DNA of 64,000 nucleotides from Candidatus Pantoea haifensis (GCA_018842655.1 JAGTWN010000004.1:248001-312000), one strand, 5' to 3'; counted from the first letter of the stretch, positions 39,543 through 50,401 are shown. Program-made: numbers and translations. The notes: generated by a model not told the origin, from the sequence alone.

Positions 39543-41210
39543 TTATTTATAAGCGGATTGATGCACGCCTACCGCACGGCCCGATGGATCATCCATCGAT
39601 TTGAACGCTTCATCCCATTCAATCGCTTTTGCAGACGAGCAGGCGACTGATGGACCGCCAGGAACACATTCAGCAGCACTCGGCAGCGGGAACAATTCTT
39701 CAAAGATTTCACGATAGAGATACGCTTCTTTCGAGGTCGGCGTGTTGAACGGGAAACGGAAGTGCGCCGTTGCCAGTTGCTGATCGCTGATTTGCTTCGC
39801 CGCGACTTCTTTTAAGCTGTCAATCCAGCTATAACCTACGCCATCAGAGAACTGCTCTTTCTGACGCCACGCTACGCTTTCTGGCAGATAAGAGGAGAAA
39901 CATTCGCGCAGGATGTGCTTCTCCATCTTGCCGTTGCTGCCACACATTTTGTCTTCAGGGTTGATGCGCATGGCAACATCCAGGAATTTTTTATCCAGGA
40001 AAGGAACACGTGCTTCCACGCCCCATGCTGACATCGCTTTGTTGGCACGTGCGCAGTCAAACATGTGCAGGGCCATCAGCTTACGCACGTTCTCTTCATG
40101 AAATTCTTTCGCGTTTGGGGCCTTATGGAAATAGAGATAGCCACCAAATACTTCGTCAGCGCCTTCGCCTGACAACACCATTTTGATGCCCATCGCTTTA
40201 ATTTTACGCGACATCAAATACATCGGTGTTGACGCGCGGATAGTGGTGACATCATAAGTCTCAATGTGATAAATCACATCGCGAATCGCATCCAGGCCTT
40301 CCTGCACGGTGAAATGAATTTCATGGTGAACCGTACCCAGATGCTCGGCGACAGATTTTGCCGCTTTTAGATCCGGAGAACCTTCCAGTCCAACGGCAAA
40401 AGAGTGCAGTTGAGGCCACCACGCATCGCTCTTATCCTGATCTTCTACACGCTTCGCGGCAAAACGTTTGGTCACCGCAGAGATGATTGAAGAGTCGAGG
40501 CCGCCAGAAAGCAGCACGCCGTAAGGCACGTCTGACATCAGATGGCTTTTTACTGACTCTTCCAGCGCATGTTTCAGGCCAGCAGCGTCAGTGACGTTAT
40601 GCTCAACGTTTTTGTATTCCATCCAGTCACGCTGCCAGTAGCGACGAATTTCGCCGTCAGTGCTGGAGAGATAGCTTCCTGGCGGGAATTCTTTGATTGA
40701 ACGGCACACCGGAACCAAAGCTTTCATTTCTGATGCCACATACAGGTTGCCGTGCTCATCGTTACCCATATAAAGCGGGATAATACCGATGTGATCGCGG
40801 CCAATCAGGTAGGTGTTTTTCACACTGTCATAGAGGATGAAAGCAAACATACCTTCCAGATCGTCCAGGAAGTCGATGCCTTTTTCCTGATAGAGCGCGA
40901 GGATAACTTCGCAGTCAGAACCTGTCTGGAACTGATAGCGATCGCTCAGTTCAGCGCGCAGGGCCTGATGGTTATAAATTTCACCGTTTACAGCCAGTAC
41001 GTGAGTGTGATCGGCGTTGTACAGCGGCTGTGCGCCGTTGTTAACGTCCACAATTGAGAGACGTTCATGAGCAAGAATTGCATGGTCACCCGCGTAAACA
41101 CCTGACCAGTCTGGTCCGCGATGACGCATCAAACGTGAACATTCCAACGCTTTCTTGCGCAACTCAACAGGATCGGTTTTCAGATCCAACACACCAAAAA
41201 TAGAACACAT
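39543..41210 (-). CDS. asnB: Asparagine synthase B, glutamine-hydrolysing
   Basis: This 555-residue enzyme makes asparagine from aspartate with glutamine nitrogen. After Met removal the N-terminal Cys nucleophile (MCSIFG) starts the class II glutaminase domain (RHRGPDWSG, LAVNGEIYNHQAL). The synthetase domain carries the PP-loop SGGLDSSIIS and MVLSGEGADEVFGGY. AGGAG precedes the ATG. It lies alone between the tRNA operon and the nag operon. Confidence 0.98.
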   Translation of the reverse strand: MCSIFGVLDLKTDPVELRKKALECSRLMRHRGPDWSGVYAGDHAILAHERLSIVDVNNGAQPLYNADHTHVLAVNGEIYNHQALRAELSDRYQFQTGSDCEVILALYQEKGIDFLDDLEGMFAFILYDSVKNTYLIGRDHIGIIPLYMGNDEHGNLYVASEMKALVPVCRSIKEFPPGSYLSSTDGEIRRYWQRDWMEYKNVEHNVTDAAGLKHALEESVKSHLMSDVPYGVLLSGGLDSSIISAVTKRFAAKRVEDQDKSDAWWPQLHSFAVGLEGSPDLKAAKSVAEHLGTVHHEIHFTVQEGLDAIRDVIYHIETYDVTTIRASTPMYLMSRKIKAMGIKMVLSGEGADEVFGGYLYFHKAPNAKEFHEENVRKLMALHMFDCARANKAMSAWGVEARVPFLDKKFLDVAMRINPEDKMCGSNGKMEKHILRECFSSYLPESVAWRQKEQFSDGVGYSWIDSLKEVAAKQISDQQLATAHFRFPFNTPTSKEAYLYREIFEELFPLPSAAECVPGGPSVACSSAKAIEWDEAFKSMDDPSGRAVGVHQSAYK

Positions 41211-41456
41211 AACTGACTCCTGAACATACTTAAAGACGATCTGTATTTGCTAGCGTTTCGCTGCGTGATGTATAAGAAAATGCGCTATTTCATGGCGTCA
41301 ATGCAAGAGAAATCGTGATTTGCTGATAAAAAGGTTGTTGCTGACCCGATAAAATTGAATAAACATCAATAATAATGCTTTTATTTTGATGTTTCGTTAA
41401 TGAAATGGCGAAAGTGGGCGTTTTTTAATCAGGTCAGGTGTGGGTTTAGCGCGGTA

Positions 41457-41491
41457 AAAGGGGACGCATCCGCCAAAATCCAGGATGCGTC
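41457..41491 (-). terminator. nagBACD operon terminator
   Basis: On the minus strand GACGCATCC (41483-41491) pairs with GGATGCGTC (41463-41471), followed by CCCCTTTT. It lies 15 bases after the nagD stop. Confidence 0.78.
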
Positions 41492-41505
41492 ATAAGCAGA
41501 AGGCA

Positions 41506-42258
41506 TTAAAAAAGATCAATATCGGCGACGGAAGGATAAATCCAGTCTGGACGGAAAGGCATGGCATCAATGTCGCTCAGGGTTGAAACGCCAGACAGAA
41601 CTAACACCGTTTCGAGCCCTGCCTGAAAGCCAGCCAGGATATCGGTACGCAGATTATCACCGACAATAATCGTTTCTTCAGAATGCGCCTGCATCTTATT
41701 TAGCGCAGCACGCATGATATAGGGGCTGGGCTTACCCACATAAAATGGCCGACGGCCCGAAATCTTTTCTATACCGGCACAGAGCGCACCACAGGCTGGT
41801 ACAAAGCCGCGCGCATGGGTATCAGGATTGGTTGCGATAAAGCGTGCGCCATTAGCGACGAAGAATGCCGCTTTATGCATCATGTCCCAGTTAAATGAGC
41901 GCGTCTCGCCGACAATGACAAAATCTGGATTGATATCAGTAAGGGTGAAACCCGCTTTGTATAGCTCATGGGTCAGCGCGCCCTCGCCAATAACATAAGC
42001 TTTTTTACCTTCCTGGCGACGCAGAAAATCTGCGGTTGCCATCGCCGAGGTGTAAAAAACGGAATCCGGTATATCAATGCCTGCCGAAGCAAAGCGGTTC
42101 GCCAGATCCTGAGCCGTTTGCGATGGGTAATTAGTAAGCAGCACCAGCGGCATTTCTTTAAGCAGGATGCGATGCAAAAACTCTTTTGCGCCAGGCACAG
42201 CAATATTGTCATGCATCAGCACGCCATCAATATCGCAAATTACGCTTTTAAGGGTCAT
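41506..42258 (-). CDS. nagD: HAD-superfamily phosphatase NagD
   Basis: A 250-residue ribonucleotide monophosphatase of HAD class IIA. Motif I is CDIDGVLMHDN at residues 9-19, the cap domain follows, and the last motif is TIIVGDNLRTDILAGFQAGL. It is the distal gene of nagBACD; its role in amino sugar use is not settled even in E. coli. Confidence 0.96.
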   Translation of the reverse strand: MTLKSVICDIDGVLMHDNIAVPGAKEFLHRILLKEMPLVLLTNYPSQTAQDLANRFASAGIDIPDSVFYTSAMATADFLRRQEGKKAYVIGEGALTHELYKAGFTLTDINPDFVIVGETRSFNWDMMHKAAFFVANGARFIATNPDTHARGFVPACGALCAGIEKISGRRPFYVGKPSPYIMRAALNKMQAHSEETIIVGDNLRTDILAGFQAGLETVLVLSGVSTLSDIDAMPFRPDWIYPSVADIDLF

Positions 42259-42297
42259 AGTTTTGGTCCGGTGTTGCCTGCCTTGAAGCAGGATCGC

Positions 42298-43518
42298 TTA
42301 ATCTTCCAGCAGATGTTGCAGCAAGATACCGTTCAGCATGGCGCGCTTAGCCAGAGCAAAAGCGCCGATGGCAGAACGATGATCAAGTTCTGAACGCACT
42401 ACCGGTAAATTTTTACGGAAGGCGTTGAGTGTCTGGGTATTAATACAGCCTTCGATAGCCGGTAACAGCACCTTTTCAGCCTCGGTGATCTCGCCTGCTA
42501 ATACCACTTTTTGTGGATTGAACAGGTTAATCGCAATAGCTATCGCTTTACCTAAATAGCGTCCTACATATTCGATAACTTCACATGCCAGCGCATCGCC
42601 TTGGTTGGCTGCTTTGCAAATCTGCGGCATTGAGCAGGTTTCCTGCGTCAACACGCTGGGGTAACCCTGTTTCAACAAATTGCGCACACGATTTTCAATC
42701 GCACCGTTAGCGGCAATGGTTTCAAGGCAACCAAAATTACCACAGTGACAGCGTTCGCCCAGCGGATCGACCTGAATATGGCCAATCTCGCCAACGTTAC
42801 CGTTACTGCCGAGAAAAATATGACCGTTAGTTATAATGCCTGCGCCAGTGCCGCGATGTAAGCGCACCAGAATAGAGTCTGCACAGTCGCGACTTGCACC
42901 AAAATAGTGCTCAGCCAGGGCCAGGCTGCGAATATCGTGACCAACAAAACTGGTGACGTTAAACCGTTGCGTTAAGTTAGTAACTAAAGGCCAGTGACTG
43001 ACAGTGATATGCGGCATATAACGAATCACGCCGTTGATAGGGTCAACCAGACCGGGAAGAATGACTGATATGGCGATTAGCTCGCGAATTTTGCGCTGGT
43101 GCAGCTCAGTAAACGCGGCGATGGCGTCAAACAGCGCATATTCCAGCGTCTCCTGCGTGCGCTCTGGCAGAGGGTAATCTTCTTGTGCCAGCGATTTACC
43201 GCTCAGATCAAACAGCGTCAGCGTGGCATCGTAACGGCCTAAACGCACCCCAATGGTATGAAAATTACGGGTTTCGGTGATGATGGAAATTGCGCGGCGT
43301 CCGCCGGTGGACGCTTGTTGGTCCACCTCTTTTATCAGGCCGCGCTCAATCAGTTGACGGGTAATTTTAGTGACGCTGGCGGGCGCAAGCTGGCTTAATT
43401 CAGCAATCTGTATGCGTGAAATTGGCCCTTGTTGATCGATTAGCCGGTAAACGGCCGCACTGTTAAGTTGTTTGACAAGATCGACATTTCCAATTTGTGT
43501 CTGGCCGCCAGTGGTCAT
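42298..43518 (-). CDS. nagC: N-acetylglucosamine repressor NagC
   Basis: A ROK-family repressor of 406 residues that is released from DNA by GlcNAc-6-phosphate. The N-terminal helix-turn-helix (GPISRIQIAELSQLAPASVT) is followed by the ROK domain with the zinc motif ERCHCGNFGCLE. Its own operators lie in the nagB-nagE gap of this window. It starts 7 bases after the nagA stop. Confidence 0.96.
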   Translation of the reverse strand: MTTGGQTQIGNVDLVKQLNSAAVYRLIDQQGPISRIQIAELSQLAPASVTKITRQLIERGLIKEVDQQASTGGRRAISIITETRNFHTIGVRLGRYDATLTLFDLSGKSLAQEDYPLPERTQETLEYALFDAIAAFTELHQRKIRELIAISVILPGLVDPINGVIRYMPHITVSHWPLVTNLTQRFNVTSFVGHDIRSLALAEHYFGASRDCADSILVRLHRGTGAGIITNGHIFLGSNGNVGEIGHIQVDPLGERCHCGNFGCLETIAANGAIENRVRNLLKQGYPSVLTQETCSMPQICKAANQGDALACEVIEYVGRYLGKAIAIAINLFNPQKVVLAGEITEAEKVLLPAIEGCINTQTLNAFRKNLPVVRSELDHRSAIGAFALAKRAMLNGILLQHLLED

Positions 43519-43525
43519 TCAATAC

Positions 43526-44673
43526 TTACTCGCTCAGGACGTCGTCTCCGTTGACTAACGTCTTAGTGATTTTAAAATCGCGTGTGAAAACAGTAAGGTT
43601 AGCCACTTTACCGGCTTCAATTGATCCTAACTGCTTATCTAAGCCCATGGCGCGAGCCGGGTAGAGGCTGGCCATTCTTAAGCTTTCATCTAACGCGATA
43701 CCAGCCTGTTCGACGCAGTTTTTTACTGCTTCAATCATCGTAACAGCAGAGCCGCTGATAATGCCTTCAGCATCAACAACCAGCCCGTTGCGGTAGTATA
43801 TTGTTTTACCCGCAAAAAGAATTGTTCAATTGTCGAGCCAGCAGGGGCAACGGCATCGGTAACAATGACCAGCTTATCGCCCTTAAGGCGTTTAGCATTG
43901 CGAATATTGGCGTAATGGACATGAACGCCGTCAGGAATAATACCGCAGTAGACATCAGGAGCGTCTAACAGCGCGCCAATCAGGCCAGGCTCGCGCCCGA
44001 CAATTTGTGGCATGGCGTTGAAAAGATGCGTGGCAAAGCCAATGCCGGCATTTATTCCTTCTCTGGCCTCATCAAACGTGGCGTTTGAGTGACCCGCTGA
44101 GACGACAATACCGGCAGCACGCAACTGACGAATGGTGTCGCTGCCTGCCATTTCAGGTGCCAAAGTCACTTTTGTAATGACATCTGCGTTGTCGCACAGA
44201 TACTGCACTAAAGCGGGATCGGGAAGACGGATCAAGGCGGGATTGTGAGTACCTTTCTTGATGATATTCAACCACGGGCCTTCAAGATGCAGACCCAGCG
44301 CCTGATTTTGATGCTTTTTCAGATAAGCCCGCATGGTGTCAATCGCACGCTTCATCAGTTCATCGCTGCTGGTGATCAACGTAGGCAGGAAGCTGGTACA
44401 GCCCGCTTTTTCATTGGTGCGCTGCATGATTTCTAGCGTTTCAATGCTTAGCGCATCAATGTCGTCATTGAACTGCACACCGCCGCAACCATTGAGTTGC
44501 AGATCGATAAAACCGGGAGCAATGACGGCACCAGCAACATCGCGCTGCTCCACGTTTGCGGGCAGAGCCTCGCGTGGACAGACGCGCTCAATTTTGCCTT
44601 CAGCAATAACCACCGCGTGATTGTCCAGAATCTCATAGCCGCTGAAAATACGACCGTTAACTAATGCATACAT
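43526..44673 (-). CDS. nagA: N-acetylglucosamine-6-phosphate deacetylase (frameshifted)
   Basis: NagA removes acetate from GlcNAc-6-P. The TIM-barrel amidohydrolase motifs are present: [43 protein letters not shown] and VTDAVAPAG with the catalytic Asp. The A5 run at 43814-43818 is one short; adding a T in coding sense gives [14 protein letters not shown] and rejoins [13 protein letters not shown]. The start [12 protein letters not shown] at 44673 gives about 382 residues, the E. coli length; an upstream extension to 44712 is rejected. Confidence 0.95.
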
Positions 44674-44735
44674 AGGGTTTCTCCCGGTCAGACCTGCTTT
44701 TGCACGAGGCAACGGCAGACATTTATAACGTGGTC

Positions 44736-45536
44736 TTAAACACCTTTCATATTTTCCGCTTCCATTTCGCGGAAATATTTAACCGTTTTCATTTTCAACT
44801 CCATGGTGGCTGGTTCATCACACACCACCACAGCTTTTGGATGTAGCTGCAGGCAGCTAATGGTCCACATATGATTGACATGGCCTTCAACCGCAGCCTG
44901 TAAGGCCTGGGCTTTAATATGGCCAGTCACCAAAATCATGACTTCTTCTGCATCCAGCAGTGTACCGACGCCAACGGTCAGTGCGTATTTTGGGACCTGA
45001 TCCACATCGCCATTAAAGAAACGCGAGTTTGCGACGCGGGTATCATGCGTCAACGTCTTGATACGTGTGCGGGAGGCCAGAGAAGAGGCAGGCTCATTAA
45101 ACGCGATGTGTCCATCGTTACCTACGCCGCCCATGAACAAGTGAATTTTGCCCAATGCGCGAATTTTTTCTTCATACTGTCGGCATTCTGCGTCAATGTC
45201 AGGCGCATTGCCATTCAGAAGATTGATGTTTTCGGGTTGAATATCAACATGATCGAAAAAATTACGATACATAAAGCTGTGGTAGCTTTCCGGGTGATCT
45301 TTAGGCAAGCCAACATACTCATCCATGTTGAAAGTAATGACGTGTTTGAAGCTAACCTGGCCCGCTTTATGCATCTCAATCAGGTGCTTGTAAGCTTCCA
45401 GCGGCGTGCCGCCGGTGGGCAAACCCAGTACAAAAGGACGGTCGGCGCTGGGGTTAAAGGCATTAATGCGGTTAACGATATGGCGTGCGGCCCACTTACC
45501 AACCTGTGTAGGCGTGGCTAAAGGAATCAGTCTCAT
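44736..45536 (-). CDS. nagB: Glucosamine-6-phosphate deaminase
   Basis: NagB converts glucosamine-6-P to fructose-6-P and ammonia. The 266-residue protein carries [15 protein letters not shown] at the phosphate site, [11 protein letters not shown] with Asp72, and [17 protein letters not shown] holding Asp141, His143 and Glu148. It is first in the minus-strand nagBACD operon and is allosterically controlled in E. coli by GlcNAc-6-P. Confidence 0.97.
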   Translation of the reverse strand: MRLIPLATPTQVGKWAARHIVNRINAFNPSADRPFVLGLPTGGTPLEAYKHLIEMHKAGQVSFKHVITFNMDEYVGLPKDHPESYHSFMYRNFFDHVDIQPENINLLNGNAPDIDAECRQYEEKIRALGKIHLFMGGVGNDGHIAFNEPASSLASRTRIKTLTHDTRVANSRFFNGDVDQVPKYALTVGVGTLLDAEEVMILVTGHIKAQALQAAVEGHVNHMWTISCLQLHPKAVVVCDEPATMELKMKTVKYFREMEAENMKGV

Positions 45537-45642
45537 ATTTCACCTCAGTTAACGAATTAGAAAAATTTGACGCTTTACCGTTGTACTCAGTATCAGCCTA
45601 AACTGCTTGCGCGTTATCGCCATGGCAGTTCTGCGTCTTGAT

Positions 45643-45659
45643 ATTTTGGATCATAAAAT
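45643..45659. promoter_or_regulatory. NagC operator, nagB side
   Basis: ATTTT-N7-AAAAT, an inverted repeat that fits the published NagC site form (ATTTY-N7-RAAAT). Its centre is at 45651, exactly 94 bp from the second operator. Confidence 0.65.
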
Positions 45660-45706
45660 AAGTTAAACGCGATAGCCAGATGGAGCAGCATGAACAGACC
45701 TTTTTT

Positions 45707-45722
45707 GGTGATTAAAATCACG
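45707..45722. promoter_or_regulatory. CRP site between nagB and nagE
   Basis: GGTGA-TTAAAA-TCACG is an inverted repeat of the CRP type (TGTGA-N6-TCACA) with one mismatch in each half. It lies between the two NagC operators, as expected for catabolite-activated divergent nag promoters. Confidence 0.75.
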
Positions 45723-45736
45723 TTTGGCGCGGTTTT

Positions 45737-45753
45737 AATTTGCGAGGCGAATT
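45737..45753. promoter_or_regulatory. NagC operator, nagE side
   Basis: AATTT-GCGAGGC-GAATT, an inverted repeat with 7-base spacing, centred at 45745. Together with the site at 45651 it can support the NagC repression loop known in E. coli. Confidence 0.75.
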
Positions 45754-45866
45754 AAACTATCATTACACTTCGCGGGATGAAGAAAGTTATTACAGGGCTT
45801 TGCTGCTGACAAAATAATATTAAGCGGCAGCAGAGTGATAAGCGGGTTTCATAGGGGGAAGGGCAA

Positions 45867-47897
45867 ATGTTAGGTTATTTACAGAAGGTTGGCCGCGCAC
45901 TCATGGTGCCGGTAGCAACCCTGCCAGCAGCAGCGATTTTAATGGGAGTAGGGTACTGGATTGATCCGGATAGTTGGGGCGCAAGTAATGCGTTTGCCGC
46001 GTTACTGATTAAATCCGGTGCCGCCATCATTGAGAATATGTCCGTGTTGTTTGCCATTGGTGTGGCTTATGGCATGTCTAAAGACAAAGATGGGGCAGCC
46101 GCGTTGACCGGTTTTGTTGGCTTCCTTGTTGTCACCACTCTCTGTTCACCGGCCGCTGTCGCCATGATTCAAAAAATGCCGCTGGAACAGGTTCCTGCTG
46201 CGTTTGGTAAAATTAATAATCAGTTTGTTGGCATTCTGGTGGGAATTTTGTCAGCTGAGGTCTACAACCGCTTCAGCCACGTTGAATTGCCTAAGGCCCT
46301 CTCTTTCTTTAGTGGTCGGCGGCTGGTGCCAATACTGGTTTCCTTCCTGATGATTCTGGTGGCGTTCATTCTGATGTACCTCTGGCCCATTATCTTTAAT
46401 GGCCTGGTTGGTTTTGGTGAGCACATTCAAAGACTGGGTTCAGTGGGAGCGGGTATTTACGCCTTCTTCAACCGTATTCTGATTCCGGTTGGCCTGCATC
46501 ATGCGCTGAACTCGGTGTTCTGGTTTGATGTGGCTGGCATTAATGACATTCCTAAATTCCTTGGCGGTGCCCAGTCACTGGCCGACGGTTCAGCGACAAT
46601 GGGGATTACAGGTCGTTATCAGGCTGGTTTCTTCCCGATTATGATGTTTGGCCTGCCGGGGGCGGCATTAGCGATCTATCAGTGCGCACGCCCTGAAAAT
46701 CGCGCCAAAGTTGGCGGGATCATGCTGGCTGCCGCGTTTGCCGCATTCTTCACGGGTATCACTGAGCCGCTGGAATTCTCCTTCATGTTTGTGGCACCGG
46801 TGCTTTACGTGATTCACGCTGTGTTGACCGGTATTTCAGTCTTTATCGCGGCCAGCATGCACTGGATTGCCGGTTTCGGTTTCAGTGCCGGTTTAGTGGA
46901 TATGGTGCTTTCTACACGTAACCCATTAGCGACGCACTGGTACATGCTGATCCCACAGGGGTTGGTGTTCTTTGCGATTTACTATGTCGTGTTCCGCTTT
47001 ACCATTCAAAAATTCAATCTGATGACGCCGGGCCGCGAGCTGGCGGTTGCGGGTGATGAAACGGATGGTTATGACGTCAACGTTGATAAAAATGCTGAAG
47101 GTGAAAACGCGACCGAATCGCTGGCTCGCCGCTATCTTGGCGCGGTAGGCGGTTCCGATAATTTGACGGCTATTGATGCCTGCATTACGCGCCTGCGTCT
47201 CAATGTCAAAGATGCTGCACAGGTGAATGAAGCGGTAGCGAAGCGTCTTGGCGCGTCAGGCATCATTCGCCTGAATAAACAAAGCGTGCAGATTATTGTC
47301 GGAACCCAGGCAGAAAGCATCGCATCGGCAATGAAAAAAGTGCTGGCCAAAGGTCCGGTGGCCGCAGCAACAAGCGGCGGCAGTGCGCCAGCCGTTGCTG
47401 AAGTAAAACCGCAGGCTGTGATGAAGAGTGAAGTCGCTGTGATTGCTACCCTGTTAGCACCAGTAAGCGGTGAAGTCGTTGCGCTGGATGAGGTGCCAGA
47501 TGAAGCCTTTGCCAGCAAAGCTGTCGGTGAGGGCCTGGCCATTAACCCGAGCGATAAAACCGTTGTCGCGCCCATTGCCGGAACCGTAGTAAAAATCTTT
47601 AATACCAATCACGCGTTCTGCCTCGAAACCGAAAATGGTGTTGAAATTGTGGTGCATATGGGGCTGGATACCGTGGCGCTTAACGGTAAAGGGTTCACGC
47701 GCTTAGTTGAAGAGGGTGCAACCGTGACGGCTGGCCAGCCGGTTCTGGAAATGGATCTTGCCTTCCTCAATGCCAATGCACGCTCAATGATCAGTCCGGT
47801 TGTCGTGAGCAACAGCGAAGACTTTGCCGGTTTGACGCTGCTTGCCAGCGGTCACGTGGTGGCGGGTGAAACGCGGTTGTATGAAGTAAAAGGCTAA
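45867..47897 (+). CDS. nagE: PTS N-acetylglucosamine transporter, IICBA
   Basis: This 676-residue fused permease imports and phosphorylates GlcNAc. The IIC domain (residues about 1-390) has the GlcNAc-type TGITEPLEFSFMFV motif. The IIB domain has the phosphorylated Cys439 (AIDACITRLRL). A linker rich in Ala/Val leads to the IIA domain with the phosphorylated His597 (EIVVHMGLDTV). It is divergent from nagB across the NagC/CRP control region. Confidence 0.97.
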   Translation: MLGYLQKVGRALMVPVATLPAAAILMGVGYWIDPDSWGASNAFAALLIKSGAAIIENMSVLFAIGVAYGMSKDKDGAAALTGFVGFLVVTTLCSPAAVAMIQKMPLEQVPAAFGKINNQFVGILVGILSAEVYNRFSHVELPKALSFFSGRRLVPILVSFLMILVAFILMYLWPIIFNGLVGFGEHIQRLGSVGAGIYAFFNRILIPVGLHHALNSVFWFDVAGINDIPKFLGGAQSLADGSATMGITGRYQAGFFPIMMFGLPGAALAIYQCARPENRAKVGGIMLAAAFAAFFTGITEPLEFSFMFVAPVLYVIHAVLTGISVFIAASMHWIAGFGFSAGLVDMVLSTRNPLATHWYMLIPQGLVFFAIYYVVFRFTIQKFNLMTPGRELAVAGDETDGYDVNVDKNAEGENATESLARRYLGAVGGSDNLTAIDACITRLRLNVKDAAQVNEAVAKRLGASGIIRLNKQSVQIIVGTQAESIASAMKKVLAKGPVAAATSGGSAPAVAEVKPQAVMKSEVAVIATLLAPVSGEVVALDEVPDEAFASKAVGEGLAINPSDKTVVAPIAGTVVKIFNTNHAFCLETENGVEIVVHMGLDTVALNGKGFTRLVEEGATVTAGQPVLEMDLAFLNANARSMISPVVVSNSEDFAGLTLLASGHVVAGETRLYEVKG

Positions 47898-47917
47898 TTA
47901 CCACGCAATCTCATCCC

Positions 47918-47944
47918 AAAGGCAGGTGTTCCCTGCCTTTTTTG
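47918..47944 (+). terminator. nagE terminator
   Basis: AAAGGCAG (47918-47925) pairs with CTGCCTTT (47933-47940), followed by a T-rich tract. Confidence 0.85.
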
Positions 47945-48047
47945 TTTTTATCGCTTAACAAACGGTTGTTTCCCTTCGGCGCTTTGTGGATCATACTCCG
48001 TTACTTCGTGGTACAAATCACCCGCTATTCGTATTGAGGATTTTGTG

Positions 48048-49715
48048 ATGAGTGAGGCTGAAGCCCGCCCAACTAACTTTATTCGTCAAATCATTGACGA
48101 AGATTTGGCGAGCGGTAAGCACAGCAGCGTGCATACCCGTTTTCCGCCAGAGCCAAATGGTTACCTGCATATTGGTCATGCGAAATCGATCTGCCTGAAT
48201 TTTGGCATCGCTCAGGATTATCAAGGGCAATGTAATCTGCGTTTTGACGATACCAATCCGGTTAAAGAGGACGTGGAATTCGTTGAGTCGATTAAGCGTG
48301 ATGTGCAATGGCTGGGTTTTGAGTGGAGTGGCAACGTCTGTTATTCCTCAGACTATTTCGATCAGCTTTACAACTACGCGGTTGAACTCATCAACAAAGG
48401 TTTGGCCTACGTTGATGAACTCACGCCTGAACAGATTCGCGAATATCGTGGCACCCTGACGGCACCGGGCAAAAACAGTCCCTATCGCGATCGCAGCGTT
48501 GAAGAGAATCTCGCGCTGTTTGAAAAAATGCGCAAGGGCGAGTTCGAAGAGGGTAAAGCCTGCCTGCGCGCCAAAATCGATATGGCATCTAACTTTATCG
48601 TGATGCGCGATCCGGTGTTATACCGTATCAAATTTGCTGAACACCATCAGACGGGTAACAAGTGGTGCATCTATCCGATGTATGACTTTACCCACTGCAT
48701 CTCTGATGCGCTGGAAGGCATTACGCATTCGCTCTGTACGCTGGAGTTTCAGGACAACCGTCGCCTGTATGACTGGGTGTTAGATAACATCACCATTCCG
48801 GTTCATCCTCGTCAGTACGAATTTTCTCGCCTGAATCTTGAATATGCAGTGATGTCGAAACGTAAGCTGACGCAGCTGGTGAGTGAAAAGCATGTTGAAA
48901 GCTGGGACGATCCGCGCATGCTGACCGTTTCTGGCTTACGTCGTCGTGGTTATACCGCATCGTCGATTCGTGAGTTCTGCCGCCGTATCGGTGTCACCAA
49001 ACAAGACAACATTGTTGAGATGGCTTCACTGGAATCCTGCATTCGTGATGACCTCAACGAAAACGCACCGCGTGCAATGGCTGTGCTGGATCCGTTAAAA
49101 ATCGTTATCGAGAACTTACCCGCAGGCCACACTGAAATCATCAGTATGCCTAACCATCCGAACAAACCGGAAATGGGCACGCGTGAGGTTCCGTTTAGCC
49201 GTGAAATCTGGATCGACCGCGCTGACTTCCGGGAAGAAGCCAACAAGCAGTACAAACGCCTGGTGCTGGGTAAAGAAGTGCGACTGCGTAACGCTTATGT
49301 GATCCGTGCTGAGCGCGTAGCAAAAGATAACGACGGCAATATTACCTGCATCTACTGCGTATGCGACGTTGATACGTTAAGCAAAGATCCGGCAGATGGT
49401 CGCAAAGTCAAAGGCGTCATTCACTGGGTTTCAGCTGAACATGCACTGCCAGCAGAGTTCCGTCTTTACGATCGCCTGTTTAGCGTGCCGAATCCGGGCG
49501 CAGCGGAAGATTTCCTCTCGGCGATTAATCCAAACTCCCTGGAAATTAAGCAGGGATTTGTTGAGCCGGGGCTGGGTCATGCTGAAGCCTCTTCACCTTA
49601 TCAGTTTGAGCGTGAAGGCTATTTCTGCGCAGACAGCGTTTATTCAACACCGTCACAGTTGGTGTTCAACCGCACGGTAGGATTACGTGATACCTGGGCT
49701 AAAATCGGCGATTAA
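48048..49715 (+). CDS. glnS: Glutamine--tRNA ligase
   Basis: A class I synthetase of 555 residues, like E. coli. HIGH is at residues 41-44 ([10 protein letters not shown]) and the KMSKS counterpart is VMSKRKL. I prefer the ATG at 48048 ([10 protein letters not shown]) to the adjacent GTG; GAGGA lies upstream. It reads five glutamine tRNAs, four of which are encoded 9-10 kb upstream in this window. Confidence 0.98.
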   Translation: MSEAEARPTNFIRQIIDEDLASGKHSSVHTRFPPEPNGYLHIGHAKSICLNFGIAQDYQGQCNLRFDDTNPVKEDVEFVESIKRDVQWLGFEWSGNVCYSSDYFDQLYNYAVELINKGLAYVDELTPEQIREYRGTLTAPGKNSPYRDRSVEENLALFEKMRKGEFEEGKACLRAKIDMASNFIVMRDPVLYRIKFAEHHQTGNKWCIYPMYDFTHCISDALEGITHSLCTLEFQDNRRLYDWVLDNITIPVHPRQYEFSRLNLEYAVMSKRKLTQLVSEKHVESWDDPRMLTVSGLRRRGYTASSIREFCRRIGVTKQDNIVEMASLESCIRDDLNENAPRAMAVLDPLKIVIENLPAGHTEIISMPNHPNKPEMGTREVPFSREIWIDRADFREEANKQYKRLVLGKEVRLRNAYVIRAERVAKDNDGNITCIYCVCDVDTLSKDPADGRKVKGVIHWVSAEHALPAEFRLYDRLFSVPNPGAAEDFLSAINPNSLEIKQGFVEPGLGHAEASSPYQFEREGYFCADSVYSTPSQLVFNRTVGLRDTWAKIGD

Positions 49716-49745
49716 AGATTTTTATCCCAGGCATGATAAAAAGAC

Positions 49746-49771
49746 AAAAGGGCGAGCAATCGCCCTTTTTT
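49746..49771 (+). terminator. glnS terminator
   Basis: AAAAGGGCGA pairs with TCGCCCTTTT around a 4-base loop and is followed by T residues, 30 bases after glnS. Confidence 0.88.
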
Positions 49772-49948
49772 ATGGCTGCGATTTATTCCAATACAAATGT
49801 TTGTGCTGATATGTTCAAAAAGCGTTCACGGAAAAAAATGGGATGAATCTGAGTTTAATAAAATTAATCAATTACAAGATGTTAATTGTCTTTTTTCAGG
49901 TAGGCTATGCGCACTTAAGCGTTGCTAAACGGGGTTATAAGGAAAAAA

Positions 49949-50344
49949 ATGACCGTTCTCGCCCAGGAAGCTAAACACAGTGTCGTCGTGTTACATCAGC
50001 TAATTGAACGTATTTTTAACCAGTCTGGCGCGGCAGATGATAGCTTTCATCTCCTGCTCTCGCACTTTCATCCTGACTTCAGTATGGTGACGCCGCAAGG
50101 GAAACAGCTCAACCTGAATGACGTCGAAGAGCTGTTCCGTCAGTTGCAGGGGCAACGTGAAGGGATGCGTATCGCCACCAGTGAACATATTATCCTTTCA
50201 CAACGTCCGGATGAAATCACGATACAATATCGGGAGTTGCAGATAATGAACGGTCATAATCAAAGCCGCATTTCACTGGCTATTCTTGATTGCAGCACTT
50301 CCATTCCTCGCTGGCGCTACTTACAGGAAACGCTGGTAGCCTGA
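49949..50344 (+). CDS. DUF4440/SnoaL-like (NTF2 fold) protein
   Basis: A 131-residue cytosolic protein beginning MTVLAQEAKHSVV after ATAAGGA. The segment LIERIFNQSGAADDSFHLLL, then HPDFSMVTPQGKQLNLNDVE looks like the NTF2/DUF4440 layout, and later strands read ITIQYRELQI. I place it in this fold with moderate certainty and give no function. It occupies the site of chiP-chiQ in E. coli and is convergent with fur. Confidence 0.8.
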   Translation: MTVLAQEAKHSVVVLHQLIERIFNQSGAADDSFHLLLSHFHPDFSMVTPQGKQLNLNDVEELFRQLQGQREGMRIATSEHIILSQRPDEITIQYRELQIMNGHNQSRISLAILDCSTSIPRWRYLQETLVA

Positions 50345-50354
50345 TTTCAGGCAG

Positions 50355-50382
50355 AAAAAAGCCGGTATCTCACCGGCTTTTT
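50355..50382. terminator. Bidirectional terminator between the DUF4440 gene and fur
   Basis: AAAAAAGCCGGT and ACCGGCTTTTT form a stem with A- and T-runs on either side, in the 57-base gap between convergent stops. Confidence 0.9.
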
Positions 50383-50401
50383 CATCTCTGTGCAAAGCGA
50401 A

